From: Pseudomonadota bacterium
GTDB lineage: Bacteria; Pseudomonadota; Gammaproteobacteria; Steroidobacterales; Woeseiaceae
DNA length: 64,000 bases
NCBI GenBank assembly: GCA_022574185.1
Contig: JACZSM010000001.1
Span: 155,901-219,900 of the forward strand
Reading direction: 5' to 3'
Part shown: piece after piece, positions 45,043 through 53,844 of the stretch
Position numbering within the stretch: position 1 is the stretch's first letter
Layout of the letters: every line of letters begins with the position of its first letter
Notes under the pieces: model-generated
The model's database searches: none
Told to the model about the DNA's origin: nothing
What the model saw: only the letters and a program-made list of their open reading frames with translations
Made by a program: the position numbers and the translations under genes

Positions 45043-45347
45043 TGAAAAAAATAGCGTCTTCCGAATCGCTGATCACGATCAATCACTACAAGAACATTCT
45101 TGAGAGCGAGGACATCATCTGCGAGATTCGCAACGAGCACCTCGGCGGTATTGTTGGAGAAATGCCCTTCGTCGAAGTCTGGCCGGAGCTCTGGGTAAAG
45201 CATGACCTCGACGCCGATCGCGCGAAGCAACTGTTAGACGATGCGAATTCAAACGAGAGTCAGGAACCCGCCTGGAAATGCCGACGCTGTGGTGAGGACA
45301 ACGAAGGCCAGTTCGCCGCCTGCTGGAACTGCGGCGCAAGTTTGTAG
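45042..45347 (+). CDS. DUF2007 protein with C-terminal zinc ribbon
   Basis: A 101-residue protein. Residues 1-65 form a DUF2007 domain (ITINHYKNILESEDIICEIRN, then VEVWPELWV), an alpha/beta fold of unknown function sometimes called a putative signal-transducing protein. A rubredoxin-like zinc ribbon follows: C80, C83, C94 and C97. It is fully coupled to trpA, so it should respond to the trp attenuator, but a role in tryptophan metabolism is not known. The stop codon lies in a REP-like repeat. Confidence 0.85.
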   Translation: MKKIASSESLITINHYKNILESEDIICEIRNEHLGGIVGEMPFVEVWPELWVKHDLDADRAKQLLDDANSNESQEPAWKCRRCGEDNEGQFAACWNCGASL

Positions 45348-45410
45348 GAGCCACCGTGTCGGGGCCGCCTTTCAGTTATCGTGACAATCGACGGTCGGCC
45401 GGCTCCTACA
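45343..45410. repeat. REP-like inverted pair between DUF2007 gene and GGDEF-EAL gene
   Basis: TGTAGGAGCC (45343-45352) and GGCTCCTACA (45401-45410) are perfect 10-bp inverted ends with about 48 bp between, filling the convergent gap. The left head contains the DUF2007 gene stop codon TAG. It shares the GTAGGAGCC head with the elements at 2, 19510 and 23692. Confidence 0.75.
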
Positions 45411-45419
45411 GCTCGATTC

Positions 45420-47528
45420 CTACGGCATGCCTCTGGCCAGTAGCTTTGTGCCGGCGATTTCGGAGCGAAGAATTGCAGCAACTTTGTCGGACTGCATCGG
45501 CCGGCTGATCAGGAAGCCCTGCACAAGATCACAGTTACAGCTGCGCAGAAACTCGAGTTGTGTCAGCGTTTCGACGCCTTCGGCTGCCACTTCGATATCG
45601 AGTCCCTGTGCCATTGCGATGGCGGCACGAATGATTCGCTGATGGCTGGTGTTCTCCTCGACATCGGCGATCAGCGATTGATCCAGCACGAAGGTATCGA
45701 TAAAGCCAGTGTCGAGCGACTCGAATGACACGTCGCGGGTGCCGAATTTACTTAACGATATGCGAACGCCAAGCTTGCGCAATCCATGCAGAGTTTTGAG
45801 TTCGGTCGTGCGTTTGCGGACGATATCGCCATCGCCGATCTCGAGCTCGATACAGCCCGGATCGATCGCCGTATTTTCCAACGACTCGGCAACGGCGTCG
45901 ATGAGGCGTTCGTGCATCAATTGCTGTGGCGACAGGTTGATAGTGACTGACAGATCGGGCAGTTCGAACTGTCGCTGCCAGGCAGCAAGTTGTCGGCACG
46001 CCGTTGCGATAATCCATTCTCCTGCGGAATGAATCAGGCCGCTGCTCTCGAGAATCGGGAGGAATCGTGGCGGCGCAAGCAGGCCGAATCGAGGGTGCTG
46101 CCAGCGCAGTAATGCTTCGAATCCTATCAGGCGGCCTGTCGGAAGGTCGATGCGCGGCTGATAATGCAATATAAATTCTTTGCGAACGAGTGCATGACGC
46201 AAGCCGATCTCGAGTTCCTCGCGTTGCGCGAGTTTCTTGTTAAGAGCGTCCGAGTAGTACTGGAACCTGCCACCGCCACGCTTCTTTGCCTCGACCATGG
46301 CCAGGTCGGCGGCCTTTATCAGGAACTCAGCCGTGTCACCCGATTCGGGATATACACTGATGCCGATGCTTGGCGTCACGTAGACTTCACTGTCGCCGAT
46401 TTCGTATTTTTCGGACAAAACAAGCAGTAATTTTTGCGCAGCGGCAGCAGCATTTTGCGATTCGCCGAAATCCTCGAGGCAAACGACGAACTCATCGCCA
46501 CCCCAGCGTCCGGATGCATCTCCAATGCGCAGGTTTTTGCGCAGGCGGCCTGCGACCTGTTTCAGCAAGGTATCACCGACGTCGTGACCAAGGGTTTCGT
46601 TGATCGATTTGAAGCGATCAAGATCGATGAAGAGTACGGCGAGGGGCGCCGACTTGCGTTGGCTGCGGCCAATAGCTCGTGCGAGTTGCTCGGCAAACAG
46701 GCTGCGGTTTGGCAGGCCGGTTAGTTCGTCAAATTGTGCGAGTTTCTGCAGTTCGCGGGTCTTTCTGGTTATGTCGGTAATATCACGAAACGTGATAACT
46801 CCGCCGATCAATTCGTGCTTGCCGTCGTAGAGTCCCTGGCCATTGATTGACAATATTGTGTCTGGTTGTTCGGGCATGCGATAAATTGTGATCTGGCTGG
46901 CATACTTTTCGCCGTTGCGTGCCCTGACAAGTGGCAGATCTGCAGAATTTCGATAGTTGTCGCCGTTGCCATCAATGCAACAAAAAGTCTGCTCCCAGTC
47001 TGTATCCGGTTGCATTCGTGGTCCGAGCCCGAGCAGTGTGCGTGCCGCAGGATTTATGTCGAGGACATGTCCAGTGCCGTCAACTACGATGACGCCGTCA
47101 TTAATATTTCTGAGGATCGATAATACGGTTACGTCAGTGTCCGACAATCGTTTCTGCAGTCGGTGACGTTGCACGGCATGTTCAAATATAACGTCCTGTC
47201 CGCCAACAGAAACATCATCAATACAAATGTACGCTTGCGCGCCGGAGCGAAGGGCCGCGATGCCGCGATGTTCGCGAGCCTTGGTCGTTAGCGCGATGAC
47301 GGGATGTCTGTCGAACGAACCGATAAGCTCAGCAATTGATTGCCCGGATCGGGCGATTGCCGGACCAGCTTCGAGCAGCACCAGGTCAATGATAGACGGT
47401 GCGTCGACCGGCACTTTCAAAGATGTTGAACGCGTCAGCAGAGCACAGCAGGGCAGGGTTTCAAGTTCGCCAAGATACTCGGCAGCAAATTCGCCGCGAC
47501 CAAGATAGAGAATGGAGTGCCCTGCCAT
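45420..47528 (-). CDS. PAS-GGDEF-EAL protein with degenerate EAL domain
   Basis: A 702-residue cytoplasmic signalling protein. It has an N-terminal receiver-like region (about 1-115) without a clear phospho-acceptor set and a PAS domain (about 135-260). The GGDEF domain (about 275-430) is intact: LFIDLDRFKSINETLGH and RWGGDEF, with an RxxD I-site (RIGD) five residues before GGDEF. The EAL domain (about 440-695) keeps EALLRW, INLSPQQL and AEGVET, but the DDFG motif is SKFG and the usual Lys of KID is missing. It is likely an active cyclase with a non-catalytic EAL; this is inference. Confidence 0.92.
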   Translation of the reverse strand: MAGHSILYLGRGEFAAEYLGELETLPCCALLTRSTSLKVPVDAPSIIDLVLLEAGPAIARSGQSIAELIGSFDRHPVIALTTKAREHRGIAALRSGAQAYICIDDVSVGGQDVIFEHAVQRHRLQKRLSDTDVTVLSILRNINDGVIVVDGTGHVLDINPAARTLLGLGPRMQPDTDWEQTFCCIDGNGDNYRNSADLPLVRARNGEKYASQITIYRMPEQPDTILSINGQGLYDGKHELIGGVITFRDITDITRKTRELQKLAQFDELTGLPNRSLFAEQLARAIGRSQRKSAPLAVLFIDLDRFKSINETLGHDVGDTLLKQVAGRLRKNLRIGDASGRWGGDEFVVCLEDFGESQNAAAAAQKLLLVLSEKYEIGDSEVYVTPSIGISVYPESGDTAEFLIKAADLAMVEAKKRGGGRFQYYSDALNKKLAQREELEIGLRHALVRKEFILHYQPRIDLPTGRLIGFEALLRWQHPRFGLLAPPRFLPILESSGLIHSAGEWIIATACRQLAAWQRQFELPDLSVTINLSPQQLMHERLIDAVAESLENTAIDPGCIELEIGDGDIVRKRTTELKTLHGLRKLGVRISLSKFGTRDVSFESLDTGFIDTFVLDQSLIADVEENTSHQRIIRAAIAMAQGLDIEVAAEGVETLTQLEFLRSCNCDLVQGFLISRPMQSDKVAAILRSEIAGTKLLARGMP

Positions 47529-47602
47529 AAATTATTTTCATTCTTCCGGTGGCTGTGGTGGCCGGTAGGCCAGACGCATAATAGCAGAATCACAGGAAAC
47601 AC

Positions 47603-47642
47603 AGGCCCTTAAGCACCGTTTTCACTGTCTTGAGGGCCTTTT
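47603..47642 (+). terminator. Terminator-like hairpin upstream of the ECF sigma gene
   Basis: AGGCCCTTAAG (47603-47613) pairs with CTTGAGGGCCT (47629-47639), 11 bp with one G-T wobble and a 15-nt loop, followed by TTTTC. It lies between two divergent genes and points toward the sigma gene, so it would be in that gene's leader if transcription starts upstream. It may act as an attenuator or insulate the promoter. Confidence 0.5.
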
Positions 47643-47743
47643 CAAACCATTCCGGACAGGGGGGCATCCAAATAACAGAAGAAGCGGAGATGTGGCCATT
47701 GGAAGCACTTTTGACGGTACCGTTGAGCGACTATAGTCCGCAG

Positions 47744-48301
47744 ATGGTGTCCTTGAACAAACCTGGATTGACGGACGAGGCAGACTGGATTGCCCGTGCG
47801 CAACGGTCGGATGCGAAGGCATTCGAGGCTCTGTATCGGCTGCATGTCGACAGGGTCTACGGCCTCTGTCTGCGCATGACGGGCAACGTCAGTGAAGCAG
47901 AGGACTGTACTCAAGAAGCGTTTATCCAGGCATGGAACAAACTCGAGCTGTTTCGCGGCGATAGTGCGTTCGGCACCTGGTTGCACCGCATCGCCGTTAA
48001 CTCGGTACTTGGACGGATGCGCAAATCCAAGCGGGAGCAGGATCGTATCCAGGTTGCTGCTGAGACGTTTTTATCTCCGTTGTCGGAGGCAGACACCGGG
48101 GAATTGCAGGACCTGACAGATGCGGTAGACAGGTTACCGGCAGGAGCAAGACACGTATTTGTGCTGCATGCCGTTTACGGCTACAGCCACGAGGAGACAG
48201 GCAACATGCTCGACATTGCAGCAGGAACGAGCAAGGCGCAATTGCACAGAGCGCGTCGACTATTGGCACAACAACTGCAAGAGCAAGGATTCGAGGTATG
48301 A
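47744..48301 (+). CDS. ECF-type RNA polymerase sigma factor
   Basis: Region 2 is FEALYRLHVDRVYGLCLRMT then DCTQEAFIQAWNKL, and region 4 is LPAGARHVFVLHAVYGYSHEE followed by the GTSKAQLHRARRLL helix, so it is a group 4 sigma factor. The ATG at 47744 gives 185 residues, the usual ECF size; ATG 47690 (203 residues) is possible. A TTGACG/TATAGT pair at 47711-47737 would start transcription at about 47744. It overlaps the anti-sigma gene by 4 bp. Confidence 0.88.
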   Translation: MVSLNKPGLTDEADWIARAQRSDAKAFEALYRLHVDRVYGLCLRMTGNVSEAEDCTQEAFIQAWNKLELFRGDSAFGTWLHRIAVNSVLGRMRKSKREQDRIQVAAETFLSPLSEADTGELQDLTDAVDRLPAGARHVFVLHAVYGYSHEETGNMLDIAAGTSKAQLHRARRLLAQQLQEQGFEV

Positions 48302-48858
48302 ACGAGAAACTTGATGATGCATTGATGACGGCGGCGAGCAAGCTGTCGACCGAGATCAGCCCGGAACGTGACTTGTGGCCTGAAATTGCCAGTGCCATCA
48401 ACAGGCCACAGCGCTCCCGGTGGATGCCAATGTTCGCGCAGGCCGCGGCTGTTGTGTTGCTGGTTGGTGCGTCATCAATGGTGACTTACCTGGTTGTCAA
48501 GAATGACCAGGCTGGCAACGAATATCAGCCGTCTTTTCAGGTCACGATAACTCCTGACCTTTTGTTTGAACAGGCAACGTACGGCAATCTTGGCGAGGAT
48601 TATAAGCAAGCGCGTGGGGTCGTTACTTCGCGGTTGGAGCGTGAGCTCAAAAAACTCTCGCCCGAGGCTCGGGCAGACGTCGAGAGAAACCTGGCCGTGA
48701 TTCGCCAGGCTATGGGAGACATTAATCAGGCTCTTGTAAAAGAACCCGATAATGTTTTATTGCAAAGACTTTTGGCAGAAGCCTACCGTGAAGAGCTGGT
48801 ATTGATGAACAGAGTTAGTAACCTTACGCGACGTCTGATGTCGCGGCAGGACATTTAG
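48298..48858 (+). CDS. Probable anti-sigma factor, single-pass membrane protein
   Basis: A 186-residue protein with a cytoplasmic N terminus (SPERDLWPEIASAINR, resembling anti-sigma helices), one membrane segment (about 43-66) and a periplasmic, helical C-terminal part (about 70-186) that may sense a signal. Its ATGA overlap with the ECF sigma gene is the classic sigma/anti-sigma arrangement. Zinc-type HxxxCxxC residues are absent. The function is inferred from context. Confidence 0.75.
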   Translation: MNEKLDDALMTAASKLSTEISPERDLWPEIASAINRPQRSRWMPMFAQAAAVVLLVGASSMVTYLVVKNDQAGNEYQPSFQVTITPDLLFEQATYGNLGEDYKQARGVVTSRLERELKKLSPEARADVERNLAVIRQAMGDINQALVKEPDNVLLQRLLAEAYREELVLMNRVSNLTRRLMSRQDI

Positions 48859-48896
48859 AGCGCGGTTACCTTACCGTGCGATTGAGGACAGCTAAG

Positions 48897-49784
48897 ATGA
48901 AGAATAGAATTTCGATCCTGACACTTGGCGCGCTGCTGAGTTCGCTGGTGTTTGCAGATGACATCAATGAGACGATGGATGCGGCCGCGGATGGCTATGT
49001 CGATATCGACAACACCTCAGGTTCCATCGAGGTAATCGGCTGGTCGCGAAACAGTGTCCAGGTGACCGGAACACTCGGCGATGATGTTGATGAGCTTATT
49101 TTCGAGCGCGATGGCGACGACATCCTGATCAAGGTCAAAGCTCGGCACAGCCACGGTTGGCATAACGACATCTCAAGCGATCTGGTCATACGCGTGCCGC
49201 AAGACAGTTCGATCGAGGTCTCTGGAGTAAGCGCCGACATCGAAGTCGATAAAGTGCGAGGTGAACAATCTCTGTCTACCGTTAGCGGTGATATCGAGGC
49301 GACTGCCGTTGCAGCGGACGTCGAAGCGGAATCGGTAAGCGGCGATATTGAACTGTCTGGTAAGGGCAAAAAATCAGAGACGCAGGCCGCAACCGTATCC
49401 GGCGACATCACATTGTCAGGCCTTGCGGGAAGCGTTGAAGTAGAGTCTGTCAGTGGCGATCTCGTCGTTGTCAAGGGATCGTTCGACCGCGCCTATTTTG
49501 AATCGGTCAACGGTGACCTCACGTTCAAATCAGCATTGCGCTCTGGCGGAAAGCTGGCAATGGAGTCGATCAATGGCACCGTTGAGATCGAATTTACTAA
49601 TAAAGTGTCGGCCCGGTTCGACATTGAGACTTTCAATGGCAGCATCAAGGTCTGTTTCGGCCCGAAGCCGCAGCGGACGAGCCGTTACTCACCGGGGCTG
49701 GAACTCAGCTTCACCGAAGGGGATGGTGACGGTCGTGTCATTATCGAGACCCTGAACGGCAGCGTGCATATTTGCAGCAAGTAG
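48897..49784 (+). CDS. DUF4097 exported beta-repeat protein
   Basis: A 295-residue protein with a signal peptide (cleaved near VFADD) and a repetitive beta-structure marked by recurring VSGDI/VNGD/INGT/FNGS units, the DUF4097 (LiaF/adhesin-like) pattern of stacked strands. It is 38 bp downstream of the anti-sigma gene with GAGG before the ATG, so it likely belongs to the same envelope-stress unit. The molecular role is not known. Confidence 0.85.
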   Translation: MKNRISILTLGALLSSLVFADDINETMDAAADGYVDIDNTSGSIEVIGWSRNSVQVTGTLGDDVDELIFERDGDDILIKVKARHSHGWHNDISSDLVIRVPQDSSIEVSGVSADIEVDKVRGEQSLSTVSGDIEATAVAADVEAESVSGDIELSGKGKKSETQAATVSGDITLSGLAGSVEVESVSGDLVVVKGSFDRAYFESVNGDLTFKSALRSGGKLAMESINGTVEIEFTNKVSARFDIETFNGSIKVCFGPKPQRTSRYSPGLELSFTEGDGDGRVIIETLNGSVHICSK

Positions 49785-49836
49785 TCTGACCCTACAATTT
49801 GTTACCCTTGACGGCCTGCAGACTGGAAGCTGAGCA

Positions 49837-51966
49837 ATGGGCCGCCTAATCAAAATCCTCCTTTATTTTGTTGCCGGGATCGCGGCACTGCTCATTATCG
49901 TGTCAGTCGGCTTTTTCCTGCTGTTCGATCCCAACGACTTTCGCGACAATATCGCGGCTGCAGTGAAACGGACTACGGGACGTGAGCTGCTGATCGAAGG
50001 CGATCTCGAAGTCAGCTTGTTTCCGTGGCTGGCTATAGAGATCGGCGAGACCAGTCTCGGTAACGCGGCAGGATTTGGTGACGAGCCGTTCGCAAGTTTT
50101 TCACGAGCGCGTCTAAGTGTGCGCTTGCTGCCGCTGCTGTTGAGCCGCGAAATTTCGATCGGCACTGCCGAGCTCGAGACTTTGCAGCTCAACCTGGCCG
50201 TAGATCGCAATGGTCGTAGCAACTGGCAGGACTTCATCGACGCGGCGCCAGCCGATGCAGGTGCGGATAAGGATGACTCGTCTGCCGCTCTCGATATCGG
50301 CAGCATTGCGATTCGCAACGCGTCGATTCAATACTACGATGCGTCGTCTGGTGAAACGTACAGACTGACGAGTGTCAATATGATATCGGGCCGCGTTTTA
50401 CCCGGCGAACCGGTGCCGCTGTCTGTATCTTTCGATTTCAAACTGCAGCCGGACGATATTTTCGGCACTCTTGAGATTGAAACCAGGTTAACGTTCGATG
50501 CAGATGCCGGTACGGTTGGTCTTGACGAGTTATCGATCGAGGGACTAATTGAAGGTGTCGCCGAGGTGCCGACGACGCTGCAGTTTTCGACACCGAGTCT
50601 TGTGGTAAATACCGAAGATGAGATCATTACGCTCGCTGCGGTGCGGATGTCCGTGCTCGGTGTTGGTATATCGGCGATCGTCGAGCCATTTTCATACGCA
50701 GACAGCCTGACCCCCGCTGCGACGATCCAGATCGATGCGTTTTCGCCTCGCAGCCTGATGCGGCGCCTGAACATTGAGGTGCCCGAAACGGCGGATCCGA
50801 ACGCGCTTGGTAAAGTCATCATCGATGCAAATGTGCGCGTATCGGCAAGTGCTATCGCGCTGACCAATATTGAACTGATTCTCGATGAGACGACCTTCAC
50901 CGGCGAGCTGTCCGTGCCCCGTGAAGCAACAGGTGCGTATCGGTTCGATTTGGCGGCTGACACAATCAACCTGAACCGCTACATGGCACCCGCGAGTGCG
51001 ACGACGGCAGTTACCGCTGCGGATGAGATGCCCGTGGAAATCCCATCCGACCTTATTCGTCCGATCAATGCGCGTGGCAGCTTAACGGTCAGGGAAGCCC
51101 TCGTCGGAACGATGATATTTGAGAATGTGGATCTTGGTTTGAATGTTGCCGGCGGCAAGCTGCGCATCCACCCTATAACCGCGACGTTTTTCGAGGGTAC
51201 CTACAATGGCGATGTGCGGATTGATGTGTCTGGCAATACACCGGTCATATCGGTCAATGAACGCATCAGTGGGGTCAAACTCGGTTCCCTGGCAGTCGCG
51301 ATGTTTGGGCAGGAAAATGTGACGGGAACGATCAACGGCACATTTAAACTAAGCGGGCGCGGCGCCGACCTGGGCGCGATTCAACGCAGCCTCGCCGGTA
51401 GTATGTCGTTCGAGCTTCTGGATGGCGCCTTTGAGGGGACTGACGTCTGGTATGAGCTGCGTCGGGCGCGTGCGGCGTTCAAGCAACAGCCGGAACCTGT
51501 CCCCGTACTGCCGGCTCGAACCCAGTTCAGTACGGTAAAGGCATCGGGCCCGGTGCGCGAAGGCGTGTTTAAAAACAATGATTTGCTGGTCGAGTTGCCG
51601 TTTATGCAGTTAACGGGCCAGGGCACTGTCGACTTTGCCGCGGCGACAATCGACTATCGAATGAGCGCACGTGTACTCGAGAAACCGGAGTTCGTACAGG
51701 ACGCCACTGTCGAAGAACTCGACGAATTTACCGGAGCTGTAATACCTCTGCGCATAACAGGCGCACTGAGTGCGCCGTCGATCAGTGTGGACATCGGAGC
51801 AATGCTCGAGAAGCGCGTCAAGGAGGAATTCAAGAATCGACTATTAGACAAACTGCTTGGTGGCCGGGACAAGGAAACCACCGGGAACGATGTCAAAGAG
51901 CCGCAAGGGAAAAAAGATATCGAGGAAAAACTGAAAGATTCCTTACGAGATCTTTTCAAACTCTAA
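49837..51966 (+). CDS. AsmA-family envelope protein
   Basis: A 709-residue protein: one N-terminal membrane anchor (ILLYFVAGIAALLIIVSVGFF, here the first 20 residues of the helix), the AsmA start LFDPNDFRDNIAAAVKRTTGRELLIEGDL, and a long periplasmic beta-rich region ending with DYRMSARVLEKP and a charged C-terminal tail. AsmA-like proteins form grooves that carry phospholipids between membranes. It is next to the sigma/DUF4097 cluster. Confidence 0.9.
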   Translation: MGRLIKILLYFVAGIAALLIIVSVGFFLLFDPNDFRDNIAAAVKRTTGRELLIEGDLEVSLFPWLAIEIGETSLGNAAGFGDEPFASFSRARLSVRLLPLLLSREISIGTAELETLQLNLAVDRNGRSNWQDFIDAAPADAGADKDDSSAALDIGSIAIRNASIQYYDASSGETYRLTSVNMISGRVLPGEPVPLSVSFDFKLQPDDIFGTLEIETRLTFDADAGTVGLDELSIEGLIEGVAEVPTTLQFSTPSLVVNTEDEIITLAAVRMSVLGVGISAIVEPFSYADSLTPAATIQIDAFSPRSLMRRLNIEVPETADPNALGKVIIDANVRVSASAIALTNIELILDETTFTGELSVPREATGAYRFDLAADTINLNRYMAPASATTAVTAADEMPVEIPSDLIRPINARGSLTVREALVGTMIFENVDLGLNVAGGKLRIHPITATFFEGTYNGDVRIDVSGNTPVISVNERISGVKLGSLAVAMFGQENVTGTINGTFKLSGRGADLGAIQRSLAGSMSFELLDGAFEGTDVWYELRRARAAFKQQPEPVPVLPARTQFSTVKASGPVREGVFKNNDLLVELPFMQLTGQGTVDFAAATIDYRMSARVLEKPEFVQDATVEELDEFTGAVIPLRITGALSAPSISVDIGAMLEKRVKEEFKNRLLDKLLGGRDKETTGNDVKEPQGKKDIEEKLKDSLRDLFKL

Positions 51967-51970
51967 CGAC

Positions 51971-52522
51971 ATGCATAAACCTTGCTTATGTCTGCTGCTG
52001 TTCTCATTTTCGGCCGGAGCCGCCGAGATGCGCAGCATTGAAGTCGACCTCGTCGATGACCGCTATGTCATGCATTCCGAGGTGTGGTTTGCTGTCGGCA
52101 TAGAGTCATTGTATGCGGTGTTCTTGGATTGGGACGTATCGACACGGTTTTCCAGTGCGATCATTGAATCGCGTGAAATAGAGCCCGATGCCAGCGGCCG
52201 GCAGCGGTTCTATACGCGCAACCGTGGTTGTGTATTGTTCTTCTGCATGTCGTTCGAGCGTAGCGGCTATATCGAGCACGAGCCCTTTAAGTTCATCCGA
52301 GCAACAGCCAACCCCGAGATCAGCGATTTTCACTTGAGCGAAGAGACGTGGAAATTTCGCACGGAAGGATTGGGTACGATAGTGATTTATGATCTTGAAT
52401 TCGAGCCGAAATTCTGGGTTCCGCCTGTCATCGGTCCTTATCTCATCAAGCGCAAACTGCGCCGTGACGGTGGCGGGGCGATTGATCGTATCGAGGCAAT
52501 CGCACAGGAATGGCAGCAATGA
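51971..52522 (+). CDS. START/SRPBCC-like exported protein
   Basis: A 183-residue protein with a short signal peptide (ending SAGAAE). The body (VWFAVGIESLYAVFLDWD, then RFYTRNRGCVLFFC and a C-terminal helix PYLIKRKLRRDGGGAIDRIE) has the beta-grip and long-helix pattern of SRPBCC/START-like lipid-binding domains. It begins 4 bp after the AsmA-like gene and overlaps mutY by ATGA. A lipid-related envelope role would suit its neighbour; this is inference. Confidence 0.7.
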   Translation: MHKPCLCLLLFSFSAGAAEMRSIEVDLVDDRYVMHSEVWFAVGIESLYAVFLDWDVSTRFSSAIIESREIEPDASGRQRFYTRNRGCVLFFCMSFERSGYIEHEPFKFIRATANPEISDFHLSEETWKFRTEGLGTIVIYDLEFEPKFWVPPVIGPYLIKRKLRRDGGGAIDRIEAIAQEWQQ

Positions 52523-53577
52523 GTAATTTCGCGGACAGGGTATTGCAGTGGTACGACGAGCACGGCCGCAAAGATCTGCCCTGGCAACAGACACTGGACG
52601 CATATCGAGTCTGGGTATCGGAAATCATGCTGCAGCAGACCCAGGTGCGCACTGTAGTCCCGTACTACAATCGGTTCCTGCAGAACTTTCCAGACAGCAA
52701 CAGCCTGGCGAATGCAACTTTGGACGATGTCCTGCGTCAGTGGTCGGGTCTCGGCTATTACGCGCGTGCTCGAAACCTGCACAAAGCGGCGCAGGTGGTG
52801 CGTGACAAACACGGCGGCTTATTTCCCGATCAGTTCGAGACGGTAGTGGCACTACCCGGTATCGGCCGGTCCACTGCTGGCGCAATCCTGTCGCTGGCGT
52901 TCGGGCAGCGTCACGCCATTCTCGATGGCAACGTCAAGCGCGTCTTGGCTCGACATGGCGCGATCGCAGGCTGGCCCGGCAATACCACTGTGGCGAAGCA
53001 GCTTTGGGATGTCGCGGAACGAAACACGCCGGACAATCGTGTTGCGGCGTACACGCAGGCCATTATGGATCTCGGTGCCACGATCTGTCTGCGTGGCAGG
53101 CCGCTTTGCGATGAGTGTCCCGTACGCGCAGACTGCAGTGCGCGCTTGCGTGAAGCGATCAGCGAGTATCCGGGGGGAAAACCGAAAAAGGACAAGCCTC
53201 TCAGGAAAACGACGATGGTGCTCGCCGTCAGGAAAGATTCGATCTACCTTGAGCGACGACCGGCCGCAGGTATCTGGGGCGGATTATGGAGCCTGCCGGA
53301 GATGGACGATGACAGTGTGGAAGCCTGGTGCCGCCGCAACCTGGATGACAGTCGCTGCGTTGTAGAGCCGTGGGACACGTTGCGGCACAGCTTCAGTCAT
53401 TACGATCTCGATATCCGGCCCATTGTTGTGCGCATTAACGCCTCGTCGCGTAGAGTAGCCGACACTGGGGACGTTATTTGGTATTGCATGGAAGAAGAAC
53501 CGCCGGGCGGCATCGCTGCGCCGGTGCGAAAGCTGATCGATCAATTGAGAGCGGAACAACATGTCACGAACAGTTAA
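52519..53577 (+). CDS. mutY: Adenine DNA glycosylase MutY
   Basis: Removes A opposite 8-oxoG. 352 residues: catalytic Glu35 in [11 protein letters not shown], helix-hairpin-helix [12 protein letters not shown] (112-123), Asp136 in ILDGNVKRV, and a [4Fe-4S] cluster from C190, C197, C200 and C206 (spacing 6-2-5). A C-terminal Nudix-like 8-oxoG recognition domain includes [11 protein letters not shown]. It is coupled to the upstream gene by ATGA and overlaps yggX by 17 bp. Confidence 0.96.
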   Translation: MSNFADRVLQWYDEHGRKDLPWQQTLDAYRVWVSEIMLQQTQVRTVVPYYNRFLQNFPDSNSLANATLDDVLRQWSGLGYYARARNLHKAAQVVRDKHGGLFPDQFETVVALPGIGRSTAGAILSLAFGQRHAILDGNVKRVLARHGAIAGWPGNTTVAKQLWDVAERNTPDNRVAAYTQAIMDLGATICLRGRPLCDECPVRADCSARLREAISEYPGGKPKKDKPLRKTTMVLAVRKDSIYLERRPAAGIWGGLWSLPEMDDDSVEAWCRRNLDDSRCVVEPWDTLRHSFSHYDLDIRPIVVRINASSRRVADTGDVIWYCMEEEPPGGIAAPVRKLIDQLRAEQHVTNS

Positions 53578-53833
53578 CTGCGTCCTCATGGGCGAGGAGG
53601 CCGAGGGCCTCGACTATGCACCGTACCCAGGCGACCTGGGTCAGCGCATTTATGACAATGTCTCAAAGCAGGCATGGCAACGCTGGGTCGAGCACCAGAA
53701 GATGTTGATTAACGAATATCGATTGACGCCGATCGAACCCGAAGCACGCAGTTTTCTCGAAAAGGAAATGGAAAAGTATTTCTTCGGTGAAGGCTCGGCC
53801 GCACCGAAGGAGTACGTCCCCCCAGAGTCGTAG
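53561..53833 (+). CDS. yggX: YggX iron-trafficking/oxidative-protection protein
   Basis: A 90-residue protein very close to E. coli Ygg[52 protein letters not shown] and EKYFFGEG. It protects Fe-S clusters from oxidative damage. The mutY-yggX pair is conserved in Gammaproteobacteria, here with a 17-bp overlap. The stop is in GTAGGAG, which may also serve as Shine-Dalgarno for the next gene. Confidence 0.95.
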   Translation: MSRTVNCVLMGEEAEGLDYAPYPGDLGQRIYDNVSKQAWQRWVEHQKMLINEYRLTPIEPEARSFLEKEMEKYFFGEGSAAPKEYVPPES

Positions 53834-53844
53834 GAGCAACGACG

